DNA of 64,000 nt from Lutimaribacter salitolerans. Lineage in GTDB: Bacteria; Pseudomonadota; Alphaproteobacteria; Rhodobacterales; Rhodobacteraceae. This document shows, one piece after another, positions 27,240-35,530 of this stretch. Every line of letters starts with the position of its first letter. Within the stretch, counting starts at the first letter, position 1. Under the pieces are notes generated by a model. It worked only from the letters and a program-made list of their open reading frames with translations, did no database searches and was not told the DNA's origin. The position numbers were made by a program, and so were the translations under genes. Location of the stretch: positions 1 through 64,000 of the forward strand of contig NZ_JBHUDD010000158.1 in NCBI RefSeq assembly GCF_042677865.1, given 5' to 3'.

Positions 27240-27260
27240 TAGGTCAAAATTTGTGACCTA
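27240..27260. promoter_or_regulatory. Symmetric LysR-type site in the divergent intergenic region
   Basis: TAGGTCA and TGACCTA form perfect 7-bp arms around 7 bases, a dyad containing the LysR T-N11-A box (TCA-N7-TGA, T at 27244 and A at 27256). It is 52 bases from the oxidoreductase start and 102 bases from the LysR start, a suitable place to control both. Confidence 0.55.
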
Positions 27261-27361
27261 TAAAGCGCCTCGGCGAAAATCACCCGACGTAAAAGATGTG
27301 CGCGACATGTTTTTTACGATTATTTCATGTAGCTTTAGCCAGTAATCGGAAAGTTGTGCAT

Positions 27362-28267
27362 ATGGACTGGGACAAACTAAGAATTTTTCACGCGGTCGCC
27401 GATGCAGGCAGCCTGACTCATGCTGGCGAGACACTGCATCTCAGTCAATCTGCCGTGAGCAGACAGGTACGCGCGCTTGAGGAGAGCCTGAACACCACCC
27501 TGTTTCACCGCCATGCGCGCGGACTGATTCTCACCGAACAGGGCGAACTACTGTTCGATGCCACGCGCGCCATGTCCAAGCGACTGGACGCCGCATCGGC
27601 CCGTATCCGCGACAGCGAGGACGAGGTGTTCGGCGAATTGCGCGTGACAACCACAACCGGCTTTGGCAGCCTGTGGCTCGCCCCGCGCCTGCCCGCGCTG
27701 TACGAAAAATACCCCGAGCTGAAGATCGATCTGATGCTCGAGGAACGCGTGCTGGACCTGCCCATGCGCGAGGCCGATGTCGCCATCCGCATGAAGGAAC
27801 CCAGCCAGGCCGATCTGATCCGCAAACGCCTGATGACGGTCAAGATGCAACTCTACGCCTCGCCCAGCTATCTGGAACGGCGCGGCCTGCCCGCCAGCCT
27901 TGAAGACATCAGCCAGCACCGCCTGATCTGCCAGAATCCCAGCTCGGCGCAGGTGGGCGCGGGTGCGCTGCTGGTGCAGGAACTGATGAGCTATGACCTG
28001 CACTCGACCCTGACGGTGAACAACTACTTCGGTGTCCTGCAGGCGGTTCTGAACGATCTGGGCATCGGGGTGCTGCCCGACTACCTGACGCAGGATTTTC
28101 CGAATCTGGTGCGCGTGCTACCACAGGTGGAATCGGTCGAGGTTCCGGTCTTCCTCGCCTACCCCGAGGAATTGCGCCATTCCAAGCGGGTTGCCGCCTT
28201 TCGCGACTTCGTTCAGGAAGAGATCATCAGCTACCGCAAACAGCAAAAAGATCAGGCACTTACATAA
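27362..28267 (+). CDS. LysR family transcriptional regulator
   Basis: A 301-residue regulator. The N-terminal winged helix reads MDWDKLRIFHAVADAGSL and LHLSQSAVSRQVRALEE, followed by the LysR substrate domain (TTTTGFGSLWLAPRLPALYEKYP). ATG at 27362 with GGAAAG upstream matches the family start; the in-frame ATG at 27296 is rejected. Divergence from the indolepyruvate oxidoreductase gene, with a T-N11-A dyad between them, suggests it controls that gene and itself. The inducer is unknown. Confidence 0.9.
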   Translation: MDWDKLRIFHAVADAGSLTHAGETLHLSQSAVSRQVRALEESLNTTLFHRHARGLILTEQGELLFDATRAMSKRLDAASARIRDSEDEVFGELRVTTTTGFGSLWLAPRLPALYEKYPELKIDLMLEERVLDLPMREADVAIRMKEPSQADLIRKRLMTVKMQLYASPSYLERRGLPASLEDISQHRLICQNPSSAQVGAGALLVQELMSYDLHSTLTVNNYFGVLQAVLNDLGIGVLPDYLTQDFPNLVRVLPQVESVEVPVFLAYPEELRHSKRVAAFRDFVQEEIISYRKQQKDQALT

Positions 28268-28364
28268 CAGGTCAAGCAGCCATGCAGCTTTTGCATAACA
28301 GCCATGCTGCACCTGCGGCATGATTTGCCTTGATTGTACATAAACAGACGCCTAATTCGGCACG

Positions 28365-28447
28365 TGACGGTGATGACGACCAGTTCTTCATCATCTTCAT
28401 ACCTCCCTGTTGGACTTTGGCCGAGCTTAGTGCTCGGCCTTTTTTTT
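28365..28447 (+). ncRNA. Candidate small RNA or 3'UTR-derived RNA with anti-Shine-Dalgarno linker
   Basis: Two stable hairpins flank a single-stranded linker. Hairpin 1 pairs GGTGATGA (28369-28376) with TCATCATC (28388-28395, one G-U). The linker contains ACCTCCCT (28401-28408), complementary to ribosome-binding sites. Hairpin 2 is the terminator at 28419-28447 with eight T. A weak promoter-like TTGATT (28330-28335) with TAATTC 17 bases later lies just upstream. It could be independently made or cut from the LysR 3'UTR. Confidence 0.4.
28419..28447 (+). terminator. Strong Rho-independent terminator
   Basis: A perfect 8-bp stem GGCCGAGC / GCTCGGCC with a 5-nt loop is followed by eight consecutive T. 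It lies 152 bases after the LysR stop and a few bases from the convergent peptidase stop; the T-run is only on the plus strand side. Confidence 0.9.
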
Positions 28448-28450
28448 GGC

Positions 28451-29578
28451 TCAGTCGATTCGCGGCAGGTCGCTGGCCCAGGGTGACAGGATTTGCGGCC
28501 CCCCCGGTCGGATCACGATATTCTCTTCATGTACAAGGATGTTGCCATCGGCAGTTGCAACTCCGGGTTCCAGCGTGATCACCATGCCCGGCTCCAGAAC
28601 GGTCCGGTCGCCGGGCAGCAGCGACAGCCCTTCGGTCAGCTGCATCCCCAGCCCGTGGCCCAGCCGCCCGCCGTCATCGCCACAGATCGCGGCCATCGCG
28701 GCCCAGACATCGCAGGCCCGCGCGCCCGGACGTGCCGCCGCCAGCCCCGCCTGCGCGGCCTCCAACAGTCGCGCATGGGCCCCGACCACCCGCGCATCCG
28801 GCGCTCCAATGGCGAAATTGCGGTCGTAGTCGCAGAAATACCCGTCCCGCACGGCCCCGGTATCCAGCATCAGCACATCGCCCGCGCACAGCGCCCGGTC
28901 ATCGGCGGGCGAGATCACATCCGCGTACCCCAACGGCCCGGCACCGCCCGCCAGATAGGGCACCCAATCCGCGCCGTCCTCCAGCAGCAACCGTTGAAAA
29001 TCGCGAAACACCCGCGACAGCGCCACGCCGGGTCCGGCGATCTCGGGCACGCGGGCAAAGGCACGGCCTGCGATCCGGCAGGCATGGGCGATCTTGGCAA
29101 TCTCGGCCTCGGATTTCACCGCGCGCAGACGGGCGGTGATGCCGGCATCGTCGCGGAAAACCTGCGCCGACGCGCCCTGCAACCGCGCGAAATCGGCCTG
29201 CGCCATGCGCAGATGGGTTTCCGGCCCCGACGGGATGCCGACAGGACCGCCAAACTCGTCCAGCACGTCTGCCAGCAGGCTGACCCCCTCGTCCTCGGGC
29301 TGCGGCGCGGGCCATGTGCGGATATCCGTCACCCATGTCTTGCCCATCAGCGCCGCGCCGATCGCGGGAATCACCGCCACCGGATCACCATCCGCCGGAA
29401 GGATCAGGAACCAGGGACGGCTCGGGCTTTCCCAGAACCGGGTCAGAAAGCCGGTGAAATAGCGGATTTCCGGCTCGGTCGTCAGCAGCAGCGCGCCCAG
29501 ACCCGCCTGCGCCATCATCGCCTGCGCACGGGTCACCCGGGCCTGATACTCGGCCCGCGCAAAGCCGCGCTCGCTCAT
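28451..29578 (-). CDS. M24 family (Xaa-Pro type) metallopeptidase
   Basis: A 375-residue protein with a creatinase-like N-terminal domain and a C-terminal pita-bread M24 domain. Metal ligands can be seen in LDTGAVRDGYFCDYDRNF (two Asp, about 238-249), GHGLGMQLTEG (His, about 308), ITLEPGVAT (Glu, about 340) and VHEENIVI (Glu, about 354). ATG at 29578 overlaps the upstream gene stop (ATGA), so it is coupled to the PLP enzyme. Such pairs occur in peptide or non-protein amino acid catabolism; the real substrate could be a dipeptide or an N-acyl/cyclic amino acid rather than an Xaa-Pro peptide. Confidence 0.85.
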   Translation of the reverse strand: MSERGFARAEYQARVTRAQAMMAQAGLGALLLTTEPEIRYFTGFLTRFWESPSRPWFLILPADGDPVAVIPAIGAALMGKTWVTDIRTWPAPQPEDEGVSLLADVLDEFGGPVGIPSGPETHLRMAQADFARLQGASAQVFRDDAGITARLRAVKSEAEIAKIAHACRIAGRAFARVPEIAGPGVALSRVFRDFQRLLLEDGADWVPYLAGGAGPLGYADVISPADDRALCAGDVLMLDTGAVRDGYFCDYDRNFAIGAPDARVVGAHARLLEAAQAGLAAARPGARACDVWAAMAAICGDDGGRLGHGLGMQLTEGLSLLPGDRTVLEPGMVITLEPGVATADGNILVHEENIVIRPGGPQILSPWASDLPRID

Positions 29579-30582
29579 TCCGGGGCCTCGGACAGGATCG
29601 CCATTACCCGCGCGTCGCCGGGCAGGTCCAGCCCGGCCAGCAGCGCCGCCAGCCCGGCCCCGCCCGATGCCGTGGTGGCCAGCCCCGCCCCGGCCAGCAC
29701 CGGCAGGGCCGCCTGCGCATCCTCTTCGGACAGCAGGGCAAACCCGTCCGCATCGCGCGACAGGCCTTGCAGCGCGATCAGGCTGGCGGTCTTGCAATCC
29801 AGCCGCCCCATGCAACTGTCCGGGCCGCTGGCATCCACCAGCGCGCCTGCCTCGATCGCGTCATGCAACGCCGGGGCGGCCGCGGGTTCCACTACGATGA
29901 TCCGCACCGCCTCGCCCCAGATATGGCGGGCATGCGCGGCCACTGCCCCGGCCAGACCCCCGACGCCGGCCTGCACCAGAATATGCGTAGGCCGTTGCGG
30001 GATCTGCGCCGCCGCCTCGGCGGCCAGCACAAGATACCCCTCCATCAGCCTGTGGGGCACATCGATGTAGCCGGGCCACGAACTGTCCGACAGCAGCACC
30101 AGCCGTTCGGCCACGGCGGCCTGACTGGCGGCGGCCATGCTTTCGGCATAATCCGCGCCTGCGCGGCGCACCTCGGCGCCAAACCCCTGCAGCCGCTCGG
30201 CAAAGCCCTGCGGCACGGTCTGCGACAGATAGATCACCGCCCTGGCGCCGAACACCTGCGCCCCCGCCGCCACCGACAGCCCGTGATTGCCGGCACTGGC
30301 GGTGACATAGGTGCTGCCCAGCGCCCGCCCCTCCGCCGCATCGCAAGCAATGACATAGGCCGCCCCCAGCGCCTTGAAGCTGCCAAGCCCCATCCGCGCG
30401 CGCTCGTCCTTGACCCAGACCTGCGCCACATTGGCGCGGGCGGCAAGCTCGGGCATCTCGACCAGCGGCGTGACCGCATGGGCCGGGCACCGGTCCAGCA
30501 TGGCGCGGGGTCGGTCCGCATCATGGCTGGGCCAGGGCGCATCAAGCCGCAGGCCGGTTCCGCGATATGGGTTGTGCAACAT
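29575..30582 (-). CDS. PLP-dependent diaminopropionate ammonia-lyase-like protein
   Basis: A 335-residue fold-type II PLP enzyme. The cofactor lysine is Lys70 in ARMGLGSFKALGAAY, with SAGNHG (substrate loop) and AGVGGLAGAV (phosphate-binding loop, about 187). The N-terminus (LHNPYRG) and the FKALG box resemble 2,3-diaminopropionate ammonia-lyase (YgeX/DpaL), but the protein is about 60 residues shorter than the E. coli enzyme, so specificity for diaminopropionate is inferred and a threonine/serine dehydratase-like role is possible. ATG at 30582 has AGGGG six bases upstream. It forms a two-gene unit with the M24 peptidase. Confidence 0.75.
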   Translation of the reverse strand: MLHNPYRGTGLRLDAPWPSHDADRPRAMLDRCPAHAVTPLVEMPELAARANVAQVWVKDERARMGLGSFKALGAAYVIACDAAEGRALGSTYVTASAGNHGLSVAAGAQVFGARAVIYLSQTVPQGFAERLQGFGAEVRRAGADYAESMAAASQAAVAERLVLLSDSSWPGYIDVPHRLMEGYLVLAAEAAAQIPQRPTHILVQAGVGGLAGAVAAHARHIWGEAVRIIVVEPAAAPALHDAIEAGALVDASGPDSCMGRLDCKTASLIALQGLSRDADGFALLSEEDAQAALPVLAGAGLATTASGGAGLAALLAGLDLPGDARVMAILSEAPE

Positions 30583-30690
30583 GTCGGTCCCCTGTCTGTT
30601 CCTTTCAGTGAACGCAGTCCCGGCCGCTTGCGTCAACTGCATTGCCTGATACGGGTGGCGCATTACCGATTGTGCGCCTATGTCTTGCGC

Positions 30691-31200
30691 ATGGCCCAGG
30701 ACGCTGCCCTTTTGACCGGAGAGCTGACGCTGACCCCGCCCGCGCGGCGGCAAAGCGAATGGCACATCACCGACCCCGAGGGGCCTGCGGGACATGTCAT
30801 CCCGCCCGGTCGCGGCGCGGGGCATGTGCGCCTGCACGGAATGGGGTTCGACATCGCCTTCGGACAGCTTGACGATGGCGGCCGCGCGATCCTGCGCCCC
30901 TGGCGACTTACGATCGAGGGCGCGAACCTGTTTCACGCCTGGTCGATGCCCGGCGAGGGTTGGTTCAACCGCATTCTGGCGCGCGATCACCCTCTGTATA
31001 CGTTGCATGACCACAGGCCGCCCCTGCGGATGATCCTGCGCGGCGGGCTGAACCGGCAGATCGCGCTGCTGGCGGGAGACGACCTGCTGGCACTGGCCGA
31101 CTACCCGCGCAGCCGCGGCCCGCGCCACATACGCCACGCCCCCACCCTGCCCCCGGCGGTGCAGGCGGCGCTGTGCCACGCGGTCACGCAACCGCGCTGA
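30691..31200 (+). CDS. Hypothetical protein
   Basis: I do not recognise this 169-residue protein. It is soluble, with no signal or membrane segment, and rich in Arg, His and Pro. The core (GHVRLHGMGFDIAFGQLDDGGRAILRPWRLTIEGANLFHAW) looks beta-rich and has the character of a small scaffold or lipid-binding barrel, but no catalytic motif is evident. ATG at 30691 is the most plausible start although the ribosome site is poor. It lies divergent to the PLP enzyme gene and 76 bases before purL. The coding call is supported by a reading frame that stays open with typical high-GC third positions. Confidence 0.6.
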   Translation: MAQDAALLTGELTLTPPARRQSEWHITDPEGPAGHVIPPGRGAGHVRLHGMGFDIAFGQLDDGGRAILRPWRLTIEGANLFHAWSMPGEGWFNRILARDHPLYTLHDHRPPLRMILRGGLNRQIALLAGDDLLALADYPRSRGPRHIRHAPTLPPAVQAALCHAVTQPR

Positions 31201-31276
31201 CGCCCGCCCCTTTCCCCCGCCCGCGCGATGGATTAAACGGTGCAAAAGACCAATCCGCGCCCGGGGGACAGACCAG

Positions 31277-33436
31277 ATGCAAGAGCCGCAGATCACACCA
31301 GACCTGATCGCCAGCCATGGGCTCAAGCCCGACGAATACCAGCGTATCCTCGATATCATCGGGCGCGAGCCGACCTTCACCGAACTGGGCATCTTTTCGG
31401 CCATGTGGAACGAGCATTGTTCCTACAAATCCTCCAAGAAATGGCTGCGCACCCTGCCCACCACCGGCCCGCAGGTCATCTGCGGCCCCGGTGAGAACGC
31501 AGGGGTTGTCGATATCGGTGACGGTCAGGCGGTCGTGTTCAAGATGGAAAGCCACAACCACCCCAGCTATATCGAGCCCTATCAGGGTGCCGCCACCGGC
31601 GTGGGCGGCATCCTGCGCGACGTGTTCACCATGGGCGCGCGGCCCATCGCGGCGATGAACAGCCTGTCCTTTGGCGAGGTGTCCCACCCCAAGACCCGCC
31701 GCCTTGTGCATGGCGTGGTCGAAGGCATCGGCGGATACGGCAACTGTTTCGGCGTGCCCACCGTGGGCGGCGAGGTGCGGTTTCACCCGGCCTATAACGG
31801 CAACTGCCTTGTAAATGCCTTTGCCGCCGGCCTGGCCGATACCGACAAGATCTTCTACTCCGCCGCCAGCGGCGTCGGCATGCCCGTGGTCTACCTTGGC
31901 GCCAAGACCGGCCGCGACGGCGTGGGCGGGGCCACCATGGCCAGCGCCGAGTTCGACGAGAGCATCGAGGAAAAGCGCCCCACCGTGCAGGTCGGCGATC
32001 CCTTCACCGAAAAGCGCCTGATGGAGGCGACGCTTGAGCTGATGGCAACCGGGGCGGTGATCTCGATCCAGGACATGGGCGCGGCGGGGCTGACATGCTC
32101 GGCCGTTGAAATGGGCGACAAGGGTGGACTTGGCGTCCAGTTGCAACTGAACGACGTGCCGCAGCGCGAACAGAACATGACCGCCTATGAAATGATGCTG
32201 TCGGAAAGCCAGGAACGCATGCTGATGGTGCTGCGCCCCGAAAAAGAGGCCGAAGCGCGCGCGGTGTTCGAAAAATGGGATCTCGATTTCGCCATCGTCG
32301 GTGAAACCATCGCCGAAGACCGGTTCCTGATCCTGCATGGCAATGACATCAAGGCCGATCTGCCACTGTCCAAACTGTCCTCTGCCGCACCGGAATACGA
32401 CCGCCCGTGGGAGGAAACCCCTGCTGCCGATCCACTGGACGACGTGCCGGGGGTGGACCCGATCGATGCACTCAAGGCGTTGATCTGCAGCCCAAATTAC
32501 GCGTCCAAGCAATGGGTGTACGAGCAGTACGACACCATGGTGATGGCCGATACGGTGCAGACCCCCGGTCTGGGCGCGGGCATCGTGCGGGTGCATGGCA
32601 CGGAAAAGTTGCTGGCCTTTACCAGCGACGTGACGCCGCGCTACGTGCGCGCCAATCCCACCGAAGGCGGCAAGCAGGCCGTGGCCGAGGCCTATCGCAA
32701 CCTGTGTGCCGTGGGCGCCCGCCCGCTGGCCACCACCGACAACCTGAACTTCGGCAACCCCGAAAAACCCGAGATCATGGGCCAGTTCGTAGGCGCGATC
32801 AAAGGCATCGGCGCGGCCTGTCTGGCGCTGGACATGCCTATCGTGTCGGGCAACGTGTCCCTGTATAACGAAACCGACGGCCAGGGCATCCTGCCCACCC
32901 CCACGATTTGCGCCGTCGGGCTGATCGACCATGCCGATCACGCCATCACCGGGCAGGTGCGCGACGGTCATGTGGCGCTGCTTTTGGGCGAAACGACGGG
33001 CCATCTGGGGCAATCCGCCCTGCTCGCCGAGGTGTTCAACCGCGAGGACGGCGACGCCCCCGCCGTCGATCTGACCGCCGAGCGCGCGCATGGCGAGTTC
33101 ATCCGCGCCAATCGCGACTATATCAAGGCCTGCACCGATCTGTCCGATGGCGGGCTGGCCCTGGCCGCGTTCGAGATGGCCGAGGCCGCAGGCGTCGGCG
33201 TGCATCTTGACGAAGGCGACAGCGCGCAACTGTTCGGCGAGGATCAGGCGCGTTACCTGATTGCGTGCAACTTCGATCAGGCCGAGGCGCTGATGATCGC
33301 CGCCGGACGCGATGGCATCCCGCTGAAGACCGTGGGCAAGTTCACCGGCGACAGCGTGCGCATGGGCGGATCCGAGGCCCCGCTTGCAGAGCTCTCCGCG
33401 CTCTATCGCGGCGGTTTCGGGGCCGCGCTTGGCTGA
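31277..33436 (+). CDS. purL: Phosphoribosylformylglycinamidine synthase subunit PurL
   Basis: A 719-residue small-type PurL that with PurQ and PurS converts FGAR to FGAM in purine synthesis. Motifs are ELGIFSAMWNEHCSYKSSKKW, FKMESHNHPSYIEPYQGAATGVGGI, GGEVRFHPAYNGN, and in the second half DLSDGGLALAAFEMAEAAG. The domains form two AIRS-like halves. This is the alphaproteobacterial short form (E. coli has a much longer single protein). The ATG at 31277 is 76 bases after the preceding gene. PurQ/PurS genes are not in the window. Confidence 0.96.
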   Translation: MQEPQITPDLIASHGLKPDEYQRILDIIGREPTFTELGIFSAMWNEHCSYKSSKKWLRTLPTTGPQVICGPGENAGVVDIGDGQAVVFKMESHNHPSYIEPYQGAATGVGGILRDVFTMGARPIAAMNSLSFGEVSHPKTRRLVHGVVEGIGGYGNCFGVPTVGGEVRFHPAYNGNCLVNAFAAGLADTDKIFYSAASGVGMPVVYLGAKTGRDGVGGATMASAEFDESIEEKRPTVQVGDPFTEKRLMEATLELMATGAVISIQDMGAAGLTCSAVEMGDKGGLGVQLQLNDVPQREQNMTAYEMMLSESQERMLMVLRPEKEAEARAVFEKWDLDFAIVGETIAEDRFLILHGNDIKADLPLSKLSSAAPEYDRPWEETPAADPLDDVPGVDPIDALKALICSPNYASKQWVYEQYDTMVMADTVQTPGLGAGIVRVHGTEKLLAFTSDVTPRYVRANPTEGGKQAVAEAYRNLCAVGARPLATTDNLNFGNPEKPEIMGQFVGAIKGIGAACLALDMPIVSGNVSLYNETDGQGILPTPTICAVGLIDHADHAITGQVRDGHVALLLGETTGHLGQSALLAEVFNREDGDAPAVDLTAERAHGEFIRANRDYIKACTDLSDGGLALAAFEMAEAAGVGVHLDEGDSAQLFGEDQARYLIACNFDQAEALMIAAGRDGIPLKTVGKFTGDSVRMGGSEAPLAELSALYRGGFGAALG

Positions 33437-33504
33437 CGCTCGGGGCTTGCGAAAAACAGGTATCAGTCATACATCTTTTAACGCAACGACAGGAGACGCC
33501 GCAC

Positions 33505-33741
33505 ATGCCGATGCATCCCCACGAAATCGAAGACCTATTGCGCAAGACCTTTCCCGACGCCAAGATCGTCGTCGAAGGTGACGATGGTGTGCACATGTCG
33601 GCATTGGTGATCGACGAAAGCTTTCGCGGCATGAACCGGGTGCAGCAGCAGCGCGCGGTCTATGCCGCGCTCAAGGGCAAGATGGACGGCCCCAGCGGCG
33701 AGTTGCACGCGCTGGCGCTGACCACACGAGCCCCGGACTGA
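33505..33741 (+). CDS. BolA/IbaG family iron metabolism protein
   Basis: A 78-residue BolA-like protein. It shows the family KIVVEGDDGVHMSALVIDESF pattern with the invariant histidine (His in GVHM), then RVQQQRAVYAAL. It is the short, IbaG-like type. BolA proteins bind a 2Fe-2S cluster jointly with monothiol glutaredoxins, and such a glutaredoxin is encoded 270 bases downstream in the same direction. ATG at 33505 is preceded by CAGGAG; the longer upstream frame has no family similarity. Confidence 0.92.
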   Translation: MPMHPHEIEDLLRKTFPDAKIVVEGDDGVHMSALVIDESFRGMNRVQQQRAVYAALKGKMDGPSGELHALALTTRAPD

Positions 33742-33745
33742 CACC

Positions 33746-34015
33746 ATGGACAGCGGCCTGACCATACCGATTCTCATCGCCCTGATCGTCGCGGTCGTGG
33801 TGATCATCGGGGTCGGTCGGCAGCGCCAGTTCGACACCACCAAGCGCGGCAGCAAGCCCGGCAAGGGCTATCACACCCTTGAATCGAACTACTCTTCGGG
33901 TCTGGGCGGCAACGATGCCACATGGCAGGTCCCCCGCGACCCGCAGGAATACGCCCGCAGATTCGTGCCCGGCCATGCACGGCGCGGCACCGACAAAAAA
34001 GGACACTCCAAATGA
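33746..34015 (+). CDS. Small membrane-anchored hypothetical protein between bolA and grxD
   Basis: An 89-residue protein with one N-terminal membrane helix (residues about 5-23, LTIPILIALIVAVVVIIGV) and a basic hydrophilic tail. It starts four bases after the BolA gene stop and overlaps the glutaredoxin start by four bases, so it is part of that operon. No known domain is recognised. Its position suggests a link to Fe-S handling at the membrane, but this is only contextual. Confidence 0.72.
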   Translation: MDSGLTIPILIALIVAVVVIIGVGRQRQFDTTKRGSKPGKGYHTLESNYSSGLGGNDATWQVPRDPQEYARRFVPGHARRGTDKKGHSK

Positions 34016-34374
34016 CAGACGCGAAAACCCGGATCGACGAGACGGTGAAATCAAACGACGTGGTGCTCTACATGAAAGGCACCAAGGACATGCCGCAATG
34101 CGGCTTCTCGCAGCGCGTGGCCGGGGTTCTGAATTACATGAACGTGGACTTTGCCGATGTGAACGTGTTGGCAGACGAGGACATCCGCCAGGGCATCAAG
34201 GACTATTCCGACTGGCCCACCATCCCGCAGCTTTACGTCAAGGGCGAGTTCGTGGGCGGCTGCGACATCATCACCGAGATGACCCTGTCGGGCGAACTGG
34301 ACCAGTTGTTCGAGCAAAGCGGCATCACCTACAACAAGGAAGCCGCCGACAAGATCCGCGAAGCCAACGCCTGA
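34012..34374 (+). CDS. grxD: Monothiol glutaredoxin, CGFS type (Grx4)
   Basis: A 120-residue monothiol glutaredoxin. The active site is CGFS in MPQCGFSQRV, with KGTKDMP before it and WPTIPQLYVKGEFVGGCDII with the glutathione-binding region after it. CGFS glutaredoxins carry 2Fe-2S clusters bridged by glutathione, often with BolA. The ATG at 34012 overlaps the preceding stop (ATGA); a longer frame starting at 33922 is rejected. The bolA-small membrane protein-grxD order supports a shared Fe-S role. Confidence 0.95.
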   Translation: MTDAKTRIDETVKSNDVVLYMKGTKDMPQCGFSQRVAGVLNYMNVDFADVNVLADEDIRQGIKDYSDWPTIPQLYVKGEFVGGCDIITEMTLSGELDQLFEQSGITYNKEAADKIREANA

Positions 34375-34401
34375 ACCGGTCTTGCGTATCGAAGCTGACA
34401 A

Positions 34402-34439
34402 AAAGCCGCGCGTCTTCCATCTGGAGGCGCGCGGTTTTT
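34402..34439 (+). terminator. Terminator after grxD
   Basis: CCGCGCG (34406-34412) and CGCGCGG (34428-34434) form a perfect 7-bp stem over an inner paired loop, preceded by A and followed by TTTTT, ending the bolA-grxD operon. Confidence 0.82.
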
Positions 34440-34456
34440 CGTGGCAAACCCAGTGA

Positions 34457-35521
34457 TCAGCCAGCCGACCCCAGCAGCGCCTGCGCCTGATCCCAGATCC
34501 GCGTGACGGTCTGGCCCGCGGGCTCGGGCCGGGCCCGCGCTGCCGCCTGCCCCGCCCACATCTGCATCGACCGCGCCTCGCCCGCCGCGCGCATTGGCGC
34601 CGTCAGCGCGCGCTGAACTGGATAGGGCGCGGGCGCCGGCCCGGTCTCGGCGGCGCGCACATAGGGCGTGGCCACGGCACGGCCCGTGCGCCCGGAAAAG
34701 GCGCGGGTCAGACGGGTGTCTTCGGGCGCAAGCCCGGACAGCGCATCGGCCCACTTGGGCGCGACCCCGGCCTCGGGGCTGCGCAGCAACGCGGTGCCAA
34801 GCATCACCGCGCTGGCCCCCAGCACAAGCGCCGCCGCCATGGCGCGGCCATCCCCGATGCCACCGGCCGCGATCACCGGAACATCCACAACATCCACCAC
34901 CGCAGGGATCAGTGCCAAACCGCCTACCGATTGCGCCTGCGCCTTTTGCGCGTCGAAACTGCCGCGATGCCCACCTGCCTCGGCCCCCTGCGCGATGACG
35001 GCATCGGCCCCGGCGGACTGCGCCGCGCGCGCTTCTGCCACAGTGGTGACGGTGGCAAACCAGCGCATCCGCCGGGCGCGCAATGCCGCAACCTGCTCAG
35101 CCGTCAAAAGCCCCATGATGGTCGATACCACCGGCGTGCCCGCAGCCAGCAGGGCGTCAAACTGCGCGTCGAAATCCTGCACCAGCGGCCCATCCGAAAC
35201 TTCCGGGCGCGGCCCCCATTGCGTCAGGAATTCCGCCAGCGCGGCCTCGTGCGCGGGATCGCGGGCCGGTTCGGGGTCTGGCACCCACAGGTTCATCTGG
35301 AACGCACCGTTGCTGCGCGCGCGAAACCCGGCCGCCCACTGTGCGATGTCATCGGGTGCCATCAGCAAGGCACCGCAGGCCCCCATGCCGCCCGCATCGG
35401 CCACCGCCCCTGCCAGCGCCACCGGCGACGCGCCCGCCATCGGTGCCATCAGCAGCGGCAAGTCCAACCCGTAGGTCTCGCAAAATTCGTGGACCCGGTG
35501 CCAGAGATCGGACTGAGCCAT
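34457..35521 (-). CDS. Nitronate monooxygenase family protein
   Basis: A 354-residue FMN-dependent TIM-barrel enzyme of the 2-nitropropane dioxygenase family, which oxidises propionate 3-nitronate and related compounds. Motifs are LLMAPMAGASPVALA at the start, AQGAEAGGHRGSF with the histidine, and VPVIAAGGIGDGRAMAAALVLGASAVMLGTALL. The protein is soluble. The start at 35521 is ten bases from the zapA stop, so it could be read with zapA, though no functional link is known. Some members are enoyl reductases, so the substrate is not certain. Confidence 0.85.
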   Translation of the reverse strand: MAQSDLWHRVHEFCETYGLDLPLLMAPMAGASPVALAGAVADAGGMGACGALLMAPDDIAQWAAGFRARSNGAFQMNLWVPDPEPARDPAHEAALAEFLTQWGPRPEVSDGPLVQDFDAQFDALLAAGTPVVSTIMGLLTAEQVAALRARRMRWFATVTTVAEARAAQSAGADAVIAQGAEAGGHRGSFDAQKAQAQSVGGLALIPAVVDVVDVPVIAAGGIGDGRAMAAALVLGASAVMLGTALLRSPEAGVAPKWADALSGLAPEDTRLTRAFSGRTGRAVATPYVRAAETGPAPAPYPVQRALTAPMRAAGEARSMQMWAGQAAARARPEPAGQTVTRIWDQAQALLGSAG

Positions 35522-35530
35522 CGGACCGAT

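Noticed and set aside
28373..28483. A 36-codon frame starting ATG inside the candidate small RNA
   Set aside because: It runs straight through the terminator hairpin and into the convergent peptidase gene, with no ribosome site or family.
35522..35530. Possible 6S RNA gene next to zapA
   Set aside because: Only nine bases separate zapA from the next gene, so there is no room on that side, and no 6S-like fold was seen.
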